A DNA stretch of 64,000 nucleotides from Salinactinospora qingdaonensis (GCF_039539445.1 NZ_BAABDD010000010.1:62001-126000); one strand, 5' to 3'; shown: positions 1 through 8,569, counted from the stretch's first letter. The notes: a model not told the origin generated them from the sequence alone. Numbers and translations are program-made.

Positions 1-1
1 C

Positions 2-385
2 GGCATCCGCGAGCACGGGTTCGGCTCCTTCGTCAAAGGCAAGGTCGTCCCCTCCGGCGCCCCCGTGTGGATTCTGCCGCTGCTCGTGCCGATCGAGATC
101 GTCTCGAACTTCGTCTTCCGGCCCGTGACCCACGCGCTGCGGCTGTTCGCCACCATGCTCGCCGGTCACCTTCTGCTCGCGGTGTTCGCCGCGGGCGGGT
201 TCTACCTGTTCAACCTGAACGCGGGCGGGCTGCTCAGCGTGGTCTCCGTTGGTTACTCGGGGCTGTCCCTGCTCGCCTTCCTCGTCTTCACGGGCTTTGA
301 GCTGTTCATCATGGCTCTCCAGGCATACGTGTTCGTCATGCTGGCCTCCGTCTACATCGGTGAGGCCATTGAGGGTGCGCACTAA
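2..385 (+). CDS. atpB: ATP synthase Fo subunit a, 3' part (5' end outside window)
   Basis: This is the C-terminal 127 codons of the membrane subunit that forms the proton half-channels of F1Fo ATP synthase. The reading frame is open from base 2, and the visible part starts inside the protein. The motif HALRLFATMLAGHLLL contains the conserved channel arginine of subunit a and the family's R-L-F-A-x-x-x-A-G-H pattern, followed by two hydrophobic helices. It is the first gene seen of the atpBEFHAGDC operon and lies 101 nt ahead of atpE. The identification is secure; only the N-terminus is missing. Confidence 0.95.
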   Translation, partial: GIREHGFGSFVKGKVVPSGAPVWILPLLVPIEIVSNFVFRPVTHALRLFATMLAGHLLLAVFAAGGFYLFNLNAGGLLSVVSVGYSGLSLLAFLVFTGFELFIMALQAYVFVMLASVYIGEAIEGAH

Positions 386-486
386 CCGGCTTCAGCCACC
401 CCCGCACACCCTCTTGACCCCATTGGAAACAAGTCAGTTCGACGGCACTCCTGCCCGTCGGCGTGTTCTCAAGTAAGGAAACATCA

Positions 487-699
487 ATGGAGATCGCTGG
501 CAGCCTGAACGTCATCGGCTACGGCCTCGCCGCTATCGGCCCCGGCATCGGCGTGGGCATCATCTTCGGTCTTGGCGTGCAGGCCATCGCCCGCCAGCCC
601 GAGGCTCGCGGCATTTTGCAGGCGCAGATGCTGATCGGTTTCGCCGTCATCGAGGCGCTTGCCCTGCTGGGTTTCGTCCTCGCGTTCATCCTCCAGTAG
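487..699 (+). CDS. atpE: ATP synthase Fo subunit c (proteolipid)
   Basis: The protein is 70 residues long and forms a two-helix hairpin, the ring subunit that carries protons. Helix 1 holds the glycine-rich packing motif GIGVGIIFG (about residues 20-28), the polar loop is ARQPEA, and Glu56 in FAVIEAL is the proton-binding carboxylate. Glu56 is followed by Ala, not Ser or Thr, which suggests proton rather than sodium coupling. The start at 487 is preceded by AAGGAA (475-480), six bases away. The frame is open from a GTG at 463, but that start would add eight residues untypical of the family. Confidence 0.97.
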   Translation: MEIAGSLNVIGYGLAAIGPGIGVGIIFGLGVQAIARQPEARGILQAQMLIGFAVIEALALLGFVLAFILQ

Positions 700-735
700 T
701 CACCCCGGCCCTACGAGCGCGAAGGGATGCCAGCC

Positions 736-1275
736 ATGATTCTGGCAGCCGAGGAAAACGTCCTCCGGATTCACCTGGACGAGTTCGTTTTCGGCTTTAT
801 CGCCTTCTTGATCGTCCTCGGCGTCGTCTATCGGATGTGGCCGCGGCTTTCAACGGCGCTGGACGAGCGTGCCAACCAGATCGAGGGTGGCATCGAGCGT
901 GCGCGCAAGGCCGAGGCCGAAGCCGAGGAGATCCGGCAGCAGTATCGCGAGAAGCTCGACGAGGCGCACCGCCAGTACGCCCAAGAGCTGGAGAAAGCTA
1001 AGGAGCAGCGCGCCGCCATCATCGCGGAGGCGCGTGAGGAAGCCCAGGTCGAGGCACGTCGCGTCATCGACGCCGCACACGCCCAGATCGAGGCCGACCG
1101 CCAGCACGCGCTGGCCCAGCTCCGCAACGAGATCGGCGCTCTCTCCACCGACCTCGCCACCCGTATCGTCGGGGAGACGCTGCGCGACAGCGAGGCGCAG
1201 AGCCGCGTCATCGACCGGTTCCTGGACGAGCTGGAGTCCAGCGAAACCACGCAACAGCAAGCTGAGGTGCGCTGA
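736..1275 (+). CDS. atpF: ATP synthase Fo subunit b
   Basis: This is the peripheral stalk subunit: one N-terminal membrane helix (about residues 18-37) and then a long charged coiled coil rich in E, A, R and Q that reaches to F1. I place the start at ATG 736 because GAAGGG (721-726) sits 9 nt upstream; the in-frame ATG at 727 directly abuts that box and would add three residues. The protein is 179 residues, normal for an actinobacterial b subunit. It is not the fused b-delta form of mycobacteria. The stop overlaps the atpH start in TGATG, so the two genes are probably translationally coupled. Confidence 0.95.
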   Translation: MILAAEENVLRIHLDEFVFGFIAFLIVLGVVYRMWPRLSTALDERANQIEGGIERARKAEAEAEEIRQQYREKLDEAHRQYAQELEKAKEQRAAIIAEAREEAQVEARRVIDAAHAQIEADRQHALAQLRNEIGALSTDLATRIVGETLRDSEAQSRVIDRFLDELESSETTQQQAEVR

Positions 1276-2084
1276 TGCGCGGGATTAGCCGATCTTCCCT
1301 CGAAGACGTCACCGCACGTCTGGACGCCATCCTCCCGTCGGCCAACGCCGTCACATTGGGCCACGAGCTCTTCGAGGTCGTGGATCTGCTGCAACGGGAG
1401 CACCCATTGCGGCGGTGGTTGGCCGACCCGGCTGGCGATCCCAATGCCAAATCTGAGCTGACCAGTCAGCTTCTTGAGACGAAGGTGTCGCCGTCCACGG
1501 TCATCGTGGCCGGCGACCTCGTCCGCAACAAATGGTCGACCAGTCGCGACCTGGTCGAAGCCGCTGAGCGGATGGCCGTATTCGCTACGGTCGCCAGTGT
1601 CGAAGGGGCGCAACGTCTCGGTGAGCTCGAAGACGAGCTGTTCCGGTTCGGGCGCGTCGTCGCAGCCGAACCGCAACTGCGCGCGGCGCTCACCCAAGAG
1701 GGGGTCGCCGTCGAGCACAAGCGGACTCTGGTGGAAAACCTGCTCTCCGGCAAGGTCAGCGGGGCCACGCTGGTACTGGTCACCGAGGCCGTCACCCGTC
1801 CCCGGGGACGTACGCTGGAACAGAGCATCGACCATTTCGGTCAGCTCGTAGCCGAGCGCGCCAAGCGCTACATCGCTGTCGTGCGCACCGCGGTGCCTCT
1901 CAGCGAGACGCAGCAGACACGGCTGCGAGAGACGCTCACCAGGCTGTACGACCGGGCGATCCATCTGAACATCGAAATCGCCCCCGACGTCGTGGGCGGC
2001 CTGTCCATCCGCGTGGGTGATGAGGTCATCGACGGCACCATCGCCGGGCGACTCGCCGAGGTTCGCCGACGTTTGGCACGCTGA
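1275..2084 (+). CDS. atpH: ATP synthase F1 subunit delta
   Basis: Subunit delta joins the b stalk to the top of the alpha3beta3 head. At 269 residues it has the extended length usual in Streptomyces-type actinobacteria; E. coli delta is about 177. The C-terminal part (about 180-269) shows the typical OSCP/delta signature around ALTRLYDRAIHLNIEIAPDVVGGLSIRVGDEVIDGTI (split reading: residues near IAPDVVGGLSIRVGDEV). The start codon shares one base with the atpF stop. The atpA start follows after a 75-nt gap. Confidence 0.93.
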   Translation: MRGISRSSLEDVTARLDAILPSANAVTLGHELFEVVDLLQREHPLRRWLADPAGDPNAKSELTSQLLETKVSPSTVIVAGDLVRNKWSTSRDLVEAAERMAVFATVASVEGAQRLGELEDELFRFGRVVAAEPQLRAALTQEGVAVEHKRTLVENLLSGKVSGATLVLVTEAVTRPRGRTLEQSIDHFGQLVAERAKRYIAVVRTAVPLSETQQTRLRETLTRLYDRAIHLNIEIAPDVVGGLSIRVGDEVIDGTIAGRLAEVRRRLAR

Positions 2085-2159
2085 CGCGACGAATGACGCA
2101 ACCGCAGGACGCACGGCGCCGGGCAACGCGGCGCCAACGAGAGCAAGGACATACGTGAG

Positions 2160-3800
2160 ATGGCGGAGCTGACGATCCGGCCGGAGGAAATCCGGGACGC
2201 GCTACAGCGCTTCGTCCAGTCGTACGAGCCTGACGCCGCCGCACGCGAGGAAACCGGGACTATCACCTACTGCGGTGATGGCATCGCCCGCGTCGGAGGC
2301 CTTCCCTCTGCGATGGCGAACGAACTGCTCGAATTCGAGGACGGCACCCTGGGTCTCGCCCTGAACCTGGAGATCGGCGAGATCGGCGCGGTCGTCCTGG
2401 GCGACTTCACCCAGCTCGAAGAGGGCCAGACGGTGCGCCGCACCGGTCGTGTCCTCTCGGTGCCGGTGGGCGACGCCTACATGGGTCGCGTGGTCGACCC
2501 GCTCGGGCGCCCCATCGACGGTCAGGGCGACATCGATGCCACCGAGCGCCGCGAGCTTGAGCTCCAGGCGCCCTCGGTCATGCAGCGCCAGCCGGTTGAG
2601 GAGCCGCTCCAGACCGGCATCAAGGCGATCGACTCGATGACGCCCATCGGTCGCGGTCAGCGCCAACTGGTCATTGGCGACCGGCAGACCGGCAAGACCG
2701 CGGTCTGCATCGACACGATCATCAACCAGAAGGCCAACTGGGACTCCGGCGACCCCAACAAGCAGGTGCGCTGCATCTACGTGGCGGTCGGCCAGAAGGG
2801 CTCGACCATCGCCGGTGTTCGGGCCGCCCTGGAAGAGGCCGGTGCGCTGGAGTACACCACCATCGTGGCCGCGCCCGCCTCCGACCCCGCGGGCTACAAG
2901 TACCTGGCTCCCTACACCGGTTCGGCCATTGGCCAGCACTGGATGTACCAGGGCAAGCATGTCCTCGTCGTCTTCGACGACCTGACCAAGCAGGCCGAGG
3001 CCTACCGTGCGGTGTCGCTGCTGCTGCGCCGTCCGCCGGGCCGTGAGGCCTACCCCGGTGACGTCTTCTACCTGCACTCCCGTCTGCTGGAGCGCTGCGC
3101 CAAGCTCTCCGACGAGATGGGCGGCGGGTCGATGACGGGGCTGCCGATCATCGAAACCAAGGCCAACGACGTCTCGGCCTACATCCCCACCAACGTCATC
3201 TCCATCACCGACGGCCAGGTCTTCCTGGAGTCCGACCTGTTCAACCAGGGACAGCGGCCGGCCATCAACGTCGGTATCTCGGTGTCGCGTGTGGGTGGCT
3301 CCGCCCAAACCAAGGCCATGAAGAAGGTGACCGGTTCGCTGCGGGTGGGTCTGGCGCAGTACCGCGACCTGGAGGCGTTCGCCGCCTTCGGCTCCGACCT
3401 CGACGCCGCTTCCAAGGCCCAGCTCGACCGGGGCGCGCGGCTGATGGAGCTGCTCAAGCAGGGCCAGTACACGCCGTTTCCCGGGGAGCAGGAGGTCGTC
3501 TCGATCTGGGCCGGTACGACCGGCCAGCTCGACGAGGTTCCGGTGGAGGACGTGCGCCGCTTCGAGAGCGACTTCCTCGACTACCTCAGTCGCGAGCACG
3601 CCCCGATTCTCGACACCATCCGCGAGAGCGGCAAGTTCGAAGACGAGACCGCCGAGGCGCTGAAGTCGGCGATCGAGGAGTTCAAACAGACCTTCGAGAC
3701 CAGCAGCGGCGGCATCCTCGGCGCCGAGAATGCCGAAGCCCTCAGCGAGGACCAGGTCGGCCAGGAGACCATCAAGGTCGCCAAGGACGGCGGGAAGTAA
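2160..3800 (+). CDS. atpA: ATP synthase F1 subunit alpha
   Basis: This is the non-catalytic nucleotide-binding subunit of the F1 head. The 546-residue protein has the beta-barrel N-terminal domain, the Walker A motif GDRQTGKT at residues 173-180, and a Walker B region near VLVVFDDLTKQAEAYR, which also carries the alpha-specific sequence. The C-terminus has an acidic extension (NAEALSEDQVGQETIKVAK). It is followed after 3 nt by atpG. ATG 2160 was chosen because it opens with the conserved MAELTIRPEEI sequence. Confidence 0.97.
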   Translation: MAELTIRPEEIRDALQRFVQSYEPDAAAREETGTITYCGDGIARVGGLPSAMANELLEFEDGTLGLALNLEIGEIGAVVLGDFTQLEEGQTVRRTGRVLSVPVGDAYMGRVVDPLGRPIDGQGDIDATERRELELQAPSVMQRQPVEEPLQTGIKAIDSMTPIGRGQRQLVIGDRQTGKTAVCIDTIINQKANWDSGDPNKQVRCIYVAVGQKGSTIAGVRAALEEAGALEYTTIVAAPASDPAGYKYLAPYTGSAIGQHWMYQGKHVLVVFDDLTKQAEAYRAVSLLLRRPPGREAYPGDVFYLHSRLLERCAKLSDEMGGGSMTGLPIIETKANDVSAYIPTNVISITDGQVFLESDLFNQGQRPAINVGISVSRVGGSAQTKAMKKVTGSLRVGLAQYRDLEAFAAFGSDLDAASKAQLDRGARLMELLKQGQYTPFPGEQEVVSIWAGTTGQLDEVPVEDVRRFESDFLDYLSREHAPILDTIRESGKFEDETAEALKSAIEEFKQTFETSSGGILGAENAEALSEDQVGQETIKVAKDGGK

Positions 3801-3803
3801 GCC

Positions 3804-4721
3804 ATGGGAGCACAGCTTCGCGTCTATCGCCGCAGAATCCGCTCGACGAAGTCGATGGCCAAGATCACCCGGGCGATGGAGCTCATCGCGGCTACGCGCA
3901 TCTCCCGGGCGCAGCGTGCGGTGAACGCGGCCGGGCCCTATGCCCGCGAGATCACCCGGGCGGTCGCGGCGTTGGCCGCCCGGTACCGCGAGCACCCGCT
4001 GCTGACCGAGGCCGACAACCCCACCCGCTCGGCGGTCCTGGTCATCACGTCGGACAAGGGGTTGGCCGGTCCCTACACGGCCAACGCCATCAAAGAGACC
4101 GAAAGCCTCACCGCGCTCCTGCGGGACCAGGGCAAAGAGGTCCTCACCTACATGGTGGGCCGCAAGGGCATCGACTACTTCCAGTTCCGCGACCGTCCGA
4201 TGGAGCAGAGCTGGGAGGGGTTCACCGAGCGCCCCACCTACATCCACGCCAAAGAGATCGCCGACGTCTTGCTGGAGCGCTTCTCCCAGGACACCGGGGA
4301 CGGCGGCGTCGATGAGATCCACGTCGTCTCCACCGAGTTCGTCTCCATGCTGACCCAGCGGGCCACGGCCACCCGGGTGCTGCCCCTGGAGTTGGAAGAG
4401 GTGGAGGACGAGGAGTTGATCCGCCAACACGGTGGACCACTGCCGCTGTACGATTTTGAGCCGTCCGCGGAAGATGCCCTCGACCAGCTTCTCCCGCAGT
4501 ACGTGACGAACCGGATCTACTTCGCGCTCTTGGAGTCGGCGGCCTCGCAGCAGGCGTCGCGGCGCGCCGCGATGAAGGCGGCGACCGACAACGCCGAGGA
4601 ACTCGTCAAGACGCTGACCCGCCAGGCCAACCAGGCCCGCCAGGCGGAGATCACCAATGAGATCAGCGAGATCGTCGGTGGCGCCGACGCGCTCGCTGGC
4701 GCCAGCGCGGGAAGTGAGTAA
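3804..4721 (+). CDS. atpG: ATP synthase F1 subunit gamma
   Basis: This is the central rotor shaft. The 305-residue protein begins MGAQLRVYRRRIRSTKSMAK, the usual N-terminal rotor helix, and ends with the matching C-terminal helix AAMKAATDNAEELVKTLTR, which forms the coiled coil inside the alpha3beta3 ring. A GGGAAG box lies just upstream, within the end of atpA. Residues about 195-220 hold an acidic insertion-like stretch (LEEVEDEELIRQHGG), reminiscent of the loop described in actinobacterial gamma subunits. atpD follows after 5 nt. Confidence 0.96.
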   Translation: MGAQLRVYRRRIRSTKSMAKITRAMELIAATRISRAQRAVNAAGPYAREITRAVAALAARYREHPLLTEADNPTRSAVLVITSDKGLAGPYTANAIKETESLTALLRDQGKEVLTYMVGRKGIDYFQFRDRPMEQSWEGFTERPTYIHAKEIADVLLERFSQDTGDGGVDEIHVVSTEFVSMLTQRATATRVLPLELEEVEDEELIRQHGGPLPLYDFEPSAEDALDQLLPQYVTNRIYFALLESAASQQASRRAAMKAATDNAEELVKTLTRQANQARQAEITNEISEIVGGADALAGASAGSE

Positions 4722-4726
4722 GAGAA

Positions 4727-6169
4727 GTGACTGCGACTGTTGAAGGAACGGCCGCGCCTGGCACCGCCACCGGCCGCATCGCCCGGGTCACCGGCCCGGT
4801 CGTCGACGTGGAATTCCCCGTCGACGCGCTGCCGGCGATCTACAATGCTTTGGAGACCGAGGTCACCCTCAGCGGGGAGACCAGGACCATCACGCTAGAG
4901 GTCGCCCAGCACTTGGGGGACAACCTCGTCCGCACCATCTCGTTGCAGCCCCAGGACGGTCTCGTCCGCGGTAGTGAGGTGCGCGACACCGGTCGGCCCA
5001 TCAGCGTGCCGGTGGGCGACGCCGTCAAGGGTCACGTGTTCAATGCCCTCGGCGAGTCGCTCGACGTGGCGCCCTCGGAGGTCAACGCTGCCGACCGCTG
5101 GCCGATCCACCGTTCCGCCCCGGCCTTCGACCAACTGGAGTCCAAGACCGAGATGCTGGTCACCGGCATCAAGGTCATCGACCTGCTCACCCCGTACGTG
5201 CGGGGCGGCAAGATCGGGCTGTTCGGCGGCGCCGGTGTGGGCAAGACGGTCCTCATCCAGGAGATGATCACCCGTATCGCCCGCAACTTCGGCGGTGTGT
5301 CCGTCTTCGGCGGAGTCGGGGAACGGACCCGTGAGGGGACCGACCTCTTCCTGGAGATGGGTGAGATGGGCGTGCTGCCCGACACCGCGCTGGTGTTCGG
5401 TCAGATGGACGAGCCGCCCGGCACCCGACTGCGGGTGGCCCTGTCAGCCCTGACGATGGCGGAGTACTTCCGCGACGTGCAGCAGCAGGATGTGCTGCTG
5501 TTCATCGACAACATCTTCCGTTTCACCCAGGCGGGTCAGGAGGTCTCCACGCTGCTGGGCCGGATGCCCTCGGCGGTGGGCTACCAGCCCAACCTGGCCG
5601 ACGAGATGGGTCAGTTGCAGGAGCGCATCACCTCCACCCGGGGGCACTCGATCACCTCGATGCAGGCGATCTACGTGCCCGCCGACGACTACACTGACCC
5701 GGCGCCGGCGACCACGTTCGCCCACCTCGATGCGACGACCGAGCTGTCCCGCCCGATCTCGCAGAAGGGGATCTACCCGGCGGTGGACCCGCTGACCTCG
5801 ACCTCGCGTATCCTCGACCCGCAGTACGTGGGCCAGGAGCACTACCAGGTCGCCCAGCGGGTCAAGGAGATCTTGCAGCGCAACAACGACTTGCAGGACC
5901 AGATCGCCATTCTCGGTATCGATGAGCTCTCCGAGGAGGACAAGATCATCGTTAACCGGGCGCGGCGCCTGGAGCGTTTCCTCTCGCAGAACATGTTCGT
6001 GGCCGAGAAGTTCACCGGCAACCCGGGTGTGTTCGTGCCGCTGGAGGAGACCATCGCCTCCTTCAAGGCGCTGTGTGACGGCGAGTACGACCACCTGCCC
6101 GAGCAGGCGTTCCTCGACGTCGGCAACATCGAGATGGCCGTCGAGAAGGCCAAGACGCTCGAAGCCTAG
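4727..6169 (+). CDS. atpD: ATP synthase F1 subunit beta (catalytic)
   Basis: This is the catalytic subunit that makes or hydrolyses ATP. It has 480 residues with Walker A GGAGVGKT at 167-174, the catalytic glutamate in GVGERTREG, the Walker B segment VLLFIDNIFRF, and the C-terminal DELSEEDK torque motif. The start is GTG 4727, 5 nt after atpG, with an AAGAGAAG purine tract just before it. A strong hairpin (6199-6229) separates it from atpC, unlike the tight spacing elsewhere in the operon. Confidence 0.98.
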   Translation: MTATVEGTAAPGTATGRIARVTGPVVDVEFPVDALPAIYNALETEVTLSGETRTITLEVAQHLGDNLVRTISLQPQDGLVRGSEVRDTGRPISVPVGDAVKGHVFNALGESLDVAPSEVNAADRWPIHRSAPAFDQLESKTEMLVTGIKVIDLLTPYVRGGKIGLFGGAGVGKTVLIQEMITRIARNFGGVSVFGGVGERTREGTDLFLEMGEMGVLPDTALVFGQMDEPPGTRLRVALSALTMAEYFRDVQQQDVLLFIDNIFRFTQAGQEVSTLLGRMPSAVGYQPNLADEMGQLQERITSTRGHSITSMQAIYVPADDYTDPAPATTFAHLDATTELSRPISQKGIYPAVDPLTSTSRILDPQYVGQEHYQVAQRVKEILQRNNDLQDQIAILGIDELSEEDKIIVNRARRLERFLSQNMFVAEKFTGNPGVFVPLEETIASFKALCDGEYDHLPEQAFLDVGNIEMAVEKAKTLEA

Positions 6170-6198
6170 ACGCTGCGGAATCACGTCCGGTAGGGCGG

Positions 6199-6229
6199 CG
6201 GTGCCGGCCCGCGCCGCGGGTCGGCACCG
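6199..6229 (+). terminator. Stem-loop in the atpD-atpC gap
   Basis: A 14-bp stem (left arm 6199-6212, right arm 6216-6229, one G-T wobble) with a GCC loop sits between atpD and atpC. No T-run follows. It could be a partial terminator or processing site that lowers atpC expression relative to atpD, or a mRNA-stabilising hairpin. Only the fold itself is seen. Confidence 0.6.
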
Positions 6230-6268
6230 GCTTCCCGATTCGGGACACAATCAGAGGAGTTTGTGGCA

Positions 6269-6676
6269 GTGTCGAAGAAGCTGTTCGTCGAGCTCGTCTC
6301 GCCCGAACGCGAGCTGTGGGCGGGCGAGGGCGATATGGTCATCGCCAAGACCATCGACGGTGAGGTCGGCATCCAACCTGGCCACCTGCCGATCCTTGCG
6401 CTGCTTGCGCCTGGCGCGGTTGTGCGGGTACTCGGTGGTCGCGAGAACGGCGAGGTCCGCGCGGCGGTGCACGGAGGCTATATCTCCGTCACCGACACCA
6501 ACCGGGTCTCCATCCTCGCCGAGGTCGCCGAGTTGGCTGAGGACATCGACACCGAGCGTGCCCGCGGCACGCTGGAGGAGGCTGTGGCCGCCGGCATCGC
6601 TGTCGAGGACGAGGAAGCGGTGCACAAGCTGATGCGGGCCCGGAGTCGGTTGCGCGCGGCCGGAGAAGCCGCCTGA
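6269..6676 (+). CDS. atpC: ATP synthase F1 subunit epsilon
   Basis: This rotor subunit couples the gamma shaft to the c-ring and regulates ATP hydrolysis. The N-terminal beta-sandwich is clear (KKLFVELVSPERELWAGEG, GEVGIQPGHLPILALLAPG), followed by a C-terminal helical hairpin. GTG 6269 gives 135 residues and has AGGAG (6255-6259) at 9 nt; GTG 6263 adds two residues but lies only 3 nt from that box. It is the last ATP synthase gene and is followed, after 26 nt, by the DUF2550 gene usually found here in actinobacteria. Confidence 0.94.
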   Translation: MSKKLFVELVSPERELWAGEGDMVIAKTIDGEVGIQPGHLPILALLAPGAVVRVLGGRENGEVRAAVHGGYISVTDTNRVSILAEVAELAEDIDTERARGTLEEAVAAGIAVEDEEAVHKLMRARSRLRAAGEAA

Positions 6677-6702
6677 CAAAGGACAGGTAGGGGAACGAGA
6701 GA

Positions 6703-7185
6703 GTGGGCGAACCGCGGTCGATCCAAAGCTGGCTGCTGCTCGCTGAATGGCTGCTCGCCGCCTTTCTCGCCCTTCTGGTGCTGTTCTTCCTCGGCGTCGC
6801 CATACGCAGATTCGTGCTCGAACGCGGGGGCGGTGCCGTGGAGTGTTACCTGCGCTCCGGGCAAGGCGATCGACGCCCATGGCGGGTGGGGTTCGCCCGC
6901 TACGGTAGCGACGAGCTGCGCTGGTATCGCGCGTTTTCGCTATGGCCGCGGCCGACAGCCGAGCTGTCGCGCCGCGGTCTCGTCGTTAGGGGCCGCCGCG
7001 AGCCCACCAGTGAGGAGTTGGCCAGCGACCTGGCCACCGACCTCGTCGTGATCGAGGTCGGCCGCGAGCCCGACGAGGACGACCGCAAGGAACCCAGCTA
7101 CGAGCTGGCGATGAGCGACGCCACGCTGACCGGCTTCCTCTCATGGCTGGAGTCGTTGCCCCCGGGAACCAGTTGGGATTCTTAA
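6703..7185 (+). CDS. DUF2550 family membrane protein
   Basis: The 160-residue protein has one N-terminal membrane helix (about residues 10-34, WLLLAEWLLAAFLALLVL) followed by a cytoplasmic or external domain of about 120 residues with the pattern GGGAVECYLR...WRVGFARYG typical of DUF2550. The family is almost always directly downstream of atpC in actinobacteria; its function is unknown. GTG 6703 is preceded by AGGTAGGGG. Co-transcription with the atp operon is likely because the gap is only 26 nt. Confidence 0.85.
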   Translation: MGEPRSIQSWLLLAEWLLAAFLALLVLFFLGVAIRRFVLERGGGAVECYLRSGQGDRRPWRVGFARYGSDELRWYRAFSLWPRPTAELSRRGLVVRGRREPTSEELASDLATDLVVIEVGREPDEDDRKEPSYELAMSDATLTGFLSWLESLPPGTSWDS

Positions 7186-7231
7186 CCCTCCTCGCAGGCG
7201 ACGACGCTCGCCGGCCGCCACCCCCGCGGCT

Positions 7232-7237
7232 TAGGGT
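7232..7237 (+). promoter_or_regulatory. -10 box TAGGGT, leaderless start of the thiamine-binding gene
   Basis: TAGGGT ends 6 nt before ATG 7244 and no Shine-Dalgarno sequence lies between. The spacing puts the likely transcription start at the ATG itself. Confidence 0.55.
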
Positions 7238-7243
7238 GAAACT

Positions 7244-7549
7244 ATGATCGTCGCCTTCTCAGTCAGCCCTATGGGGCAGGGAGACTCGGTGGCCCCCGCT
7301 GTGGCGCGGGCTGTCCAGGTCGTGCGCGAAAGCGGCCTGCCCAACCGTACCGACGCCATGTTCACCAGTATCGAAGGTGAGTGGGACGAAGTCATGGACG
7401 TCGTCAAGCGCGCCGTGGGAGCGGCGGGCGAAGGGGCCAGCCGAGTCAGTCTGGTTCTCAAGGCCGATATCCGTGAGGGGATGGTCGATGGCCTCACGAG
7501 TAAGGTGCAGGCGGTCGAGGAACAGCTCACCGAACCCGATTGGGGCTGA
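7244..7549 (+). CDS. MTH1187/YkoF-type thiamine-binding protein (DUF77)
   Basis: This 101-residue protein matches the MTH1187/YqgV family: IVAFSVSPMGQGDSVAPAVA at the N-terminus and the central VSLVLKADIREG segment form the ferredoxin-like fold. Members have been shown or proposed to bind thiamine or its precursor. It stands alone between the atp operon and the convergent adenosyltransferase gene, and appears to be transcribed from its own leaderless promoter. The substrate is inferred from the family. Confidence 0.8.
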   Translation: MIVAFSVSPMGQGDSVAPAVARAVQVVRESGLPNRTDAMFTSIEGEWDEVMDVVKRAVGAAGEGASRVSLVLKADIREGMVDGLTSKVQAVEEQLTEPDWG

Positions 7550-7602
7550 CCGCCCCTCACCCCCCGACAGCCACCGCGGGGCGGCCGTTGTGTCGATCGG
7601 TC

Positions 7603-8208
7603 TCAGCGTTGCCCTCCGGGCTGCCACAGCACGTCGCCACCGCCGTGATTGGCGCGGCGGCACAGGATGAACAGCAGGTCGGAGAGTCGATTGAGGTAGC
7701 GTGCCGGGAGCGGGCTGACCGTGTCACCGTGGGCTTCGGCCGCGCTCCACGCGCTACGTTCGGCGCGGCGGACGGTGACGCGGGCCGTGTGCAGGAGGGC
7801 CGCGGCAGGGGTGCCGCCCGGCAGAATGAAGCTGCGCAGCGTCGACAGGCCCTCGTTGAAGCGGTCGCACTCGGCTTCGAGCCGCTCGACGTAGGCCGTC
7901 TCGACCCGCAGCGGAGTGAACTCGCTCGCCCCGTCCGTTTCGGCCACCGGAGTGCACAAGTCGGCACCTACGTCGAACAGCTCATTTTGGATGCGGGCGA
8001 GCACCGTTCGGACGTCAGCGTCGATCTCGCCCAAGGCTAGGGCCACTCCGAGGGCGGCGTTGGCCTCTTCGACATCGGCGTAGGCGGCGATGCGGGGGTC
8101 GGTCTTCGAGACACGGCTCATGTCGCCCAGGGCGGTGGTTCCGTCGTCGCCCACTCTGGTGTAGATCGTGGACAGCACCACCGGCTTTTCGCGATCCCGT
8201 TCTGTCAT
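7603..8208 (-). CDS. ATP:cob(I)alamin adenosyltransferase, PduO type
   Basis: The enzyme transfers the adenosyl group of ATP to cob(I)alamin to make coenzyme B12. The 201-residue protein has both PduO signatures: YTRVGDDGTTALGD near the N-terminus (ATP binding) and FILPGGTPAAALLHTARV with RRAERS in the second half. I place the start at 8208 because the family begins just before the TRxGDxG motif, and GTGAGGG lies upstream; the frame is open for 51 more codons without family similarity. It would supply the cofactor for the IcmA mutase encoded at 22604. I found no cobalamin riboswitch in the upstream gap. Confidence 0.92.
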   Translation of the reverse strand: MTERDREKPVVLSTIYTRVGDDGTTALGDMSRVSKTDPRIAAYADVEEANAALGVALALGEIDADVRTVLARIQNELFDVGADLCTPVAETDGASEFTPLRVETAYVERLEAECDRFNEGLSTLRSFILPGGTPAAALLHTARVTVRRAERSAWSAAEAHGDTVSPLPARYLNRLSDLLFILCRRANHGGGDVLWQPGGQR

Positions 8209-8368
8209 AGCCCTCACTCTAGGGGGAGGAGCTGATCGGCGAGGGTGGCCGGGGACAGTCCCGAGGCGGTGCGGCGCAAAGGTGGCGGTCCGCCCGGCTC
8301 CGGATGGCCCCCGAATATGTGCACCCGGAGCCGCGCGCAACGCTGGAGTCAAGCGCTCCACCTGCGAC

Positions 8369-8395
8369 TCACTACTTTTAGTAGTGATTCAATCA
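8369..8395. promoter_or_regulatory. Two abutting palindromes upstream of the adenosyltransferase gene
   Basis: In an AT-rich island of the 8209-8569 gap, a 7-bp inverted repeat TCACTAC-TTTTA-GTAGTGA (8369-8387) overlaps a second palindrome TGATTCAATCA (8385-8395). No T-run follows, so a protein-binding site is more likely than a terminator. The gene controlled is unknown; the adenosyltransferase gene is the nearest downstream on the minus strand. Confidence 0.4.
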
Positions 8396-8515
8396 TCAAG
8401 AGTATCAATTTGGGTGTCCAGGGCAACCGGAAATTGCCCATGATGTTCGTGGTGCGCTGGGGGAGCGGCCCCGCGGTTTGGCGACCGGTGCCGACACGCT
8501 TGGGGCCGGTACACG

Positions 8516-8553
8516 CCGCTGCCCGAGGCGCGGGCGCACGCCCCGGGCAGCGG
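8516..8553 (-). terminator. Stem-loop after the M28 aminopeptidase gene
   Basis: A perfect 10-bp stem (CCGCTGCCCG at 8516-8525 with CGGGCAGCGG at 8544-8553) lies 17 nt past the aminopeptidase stop on the minus strand. There is no T-run, as is common for actinobacterial terminators. Confidence 0.6.
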
Positions 8554-8569
8554 TTGCGGTGCTGCGGGC

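Noticed and set aside
2202..4430. Very long minus-strand open frame of 742 codons opposite atpA and atpG
   Set aside because: It is a shadow of the strong GC-rich codon bias of atpA/atpG; the translation has no family likeness and the + strand genes are certain.
8209..8569. Cobalamin riboswitch upstream of the adenosyltransferase gene
   Set aside because: No B12-box (GCCACTG-like) sequence or suitable fold was recognised on the minus strand.
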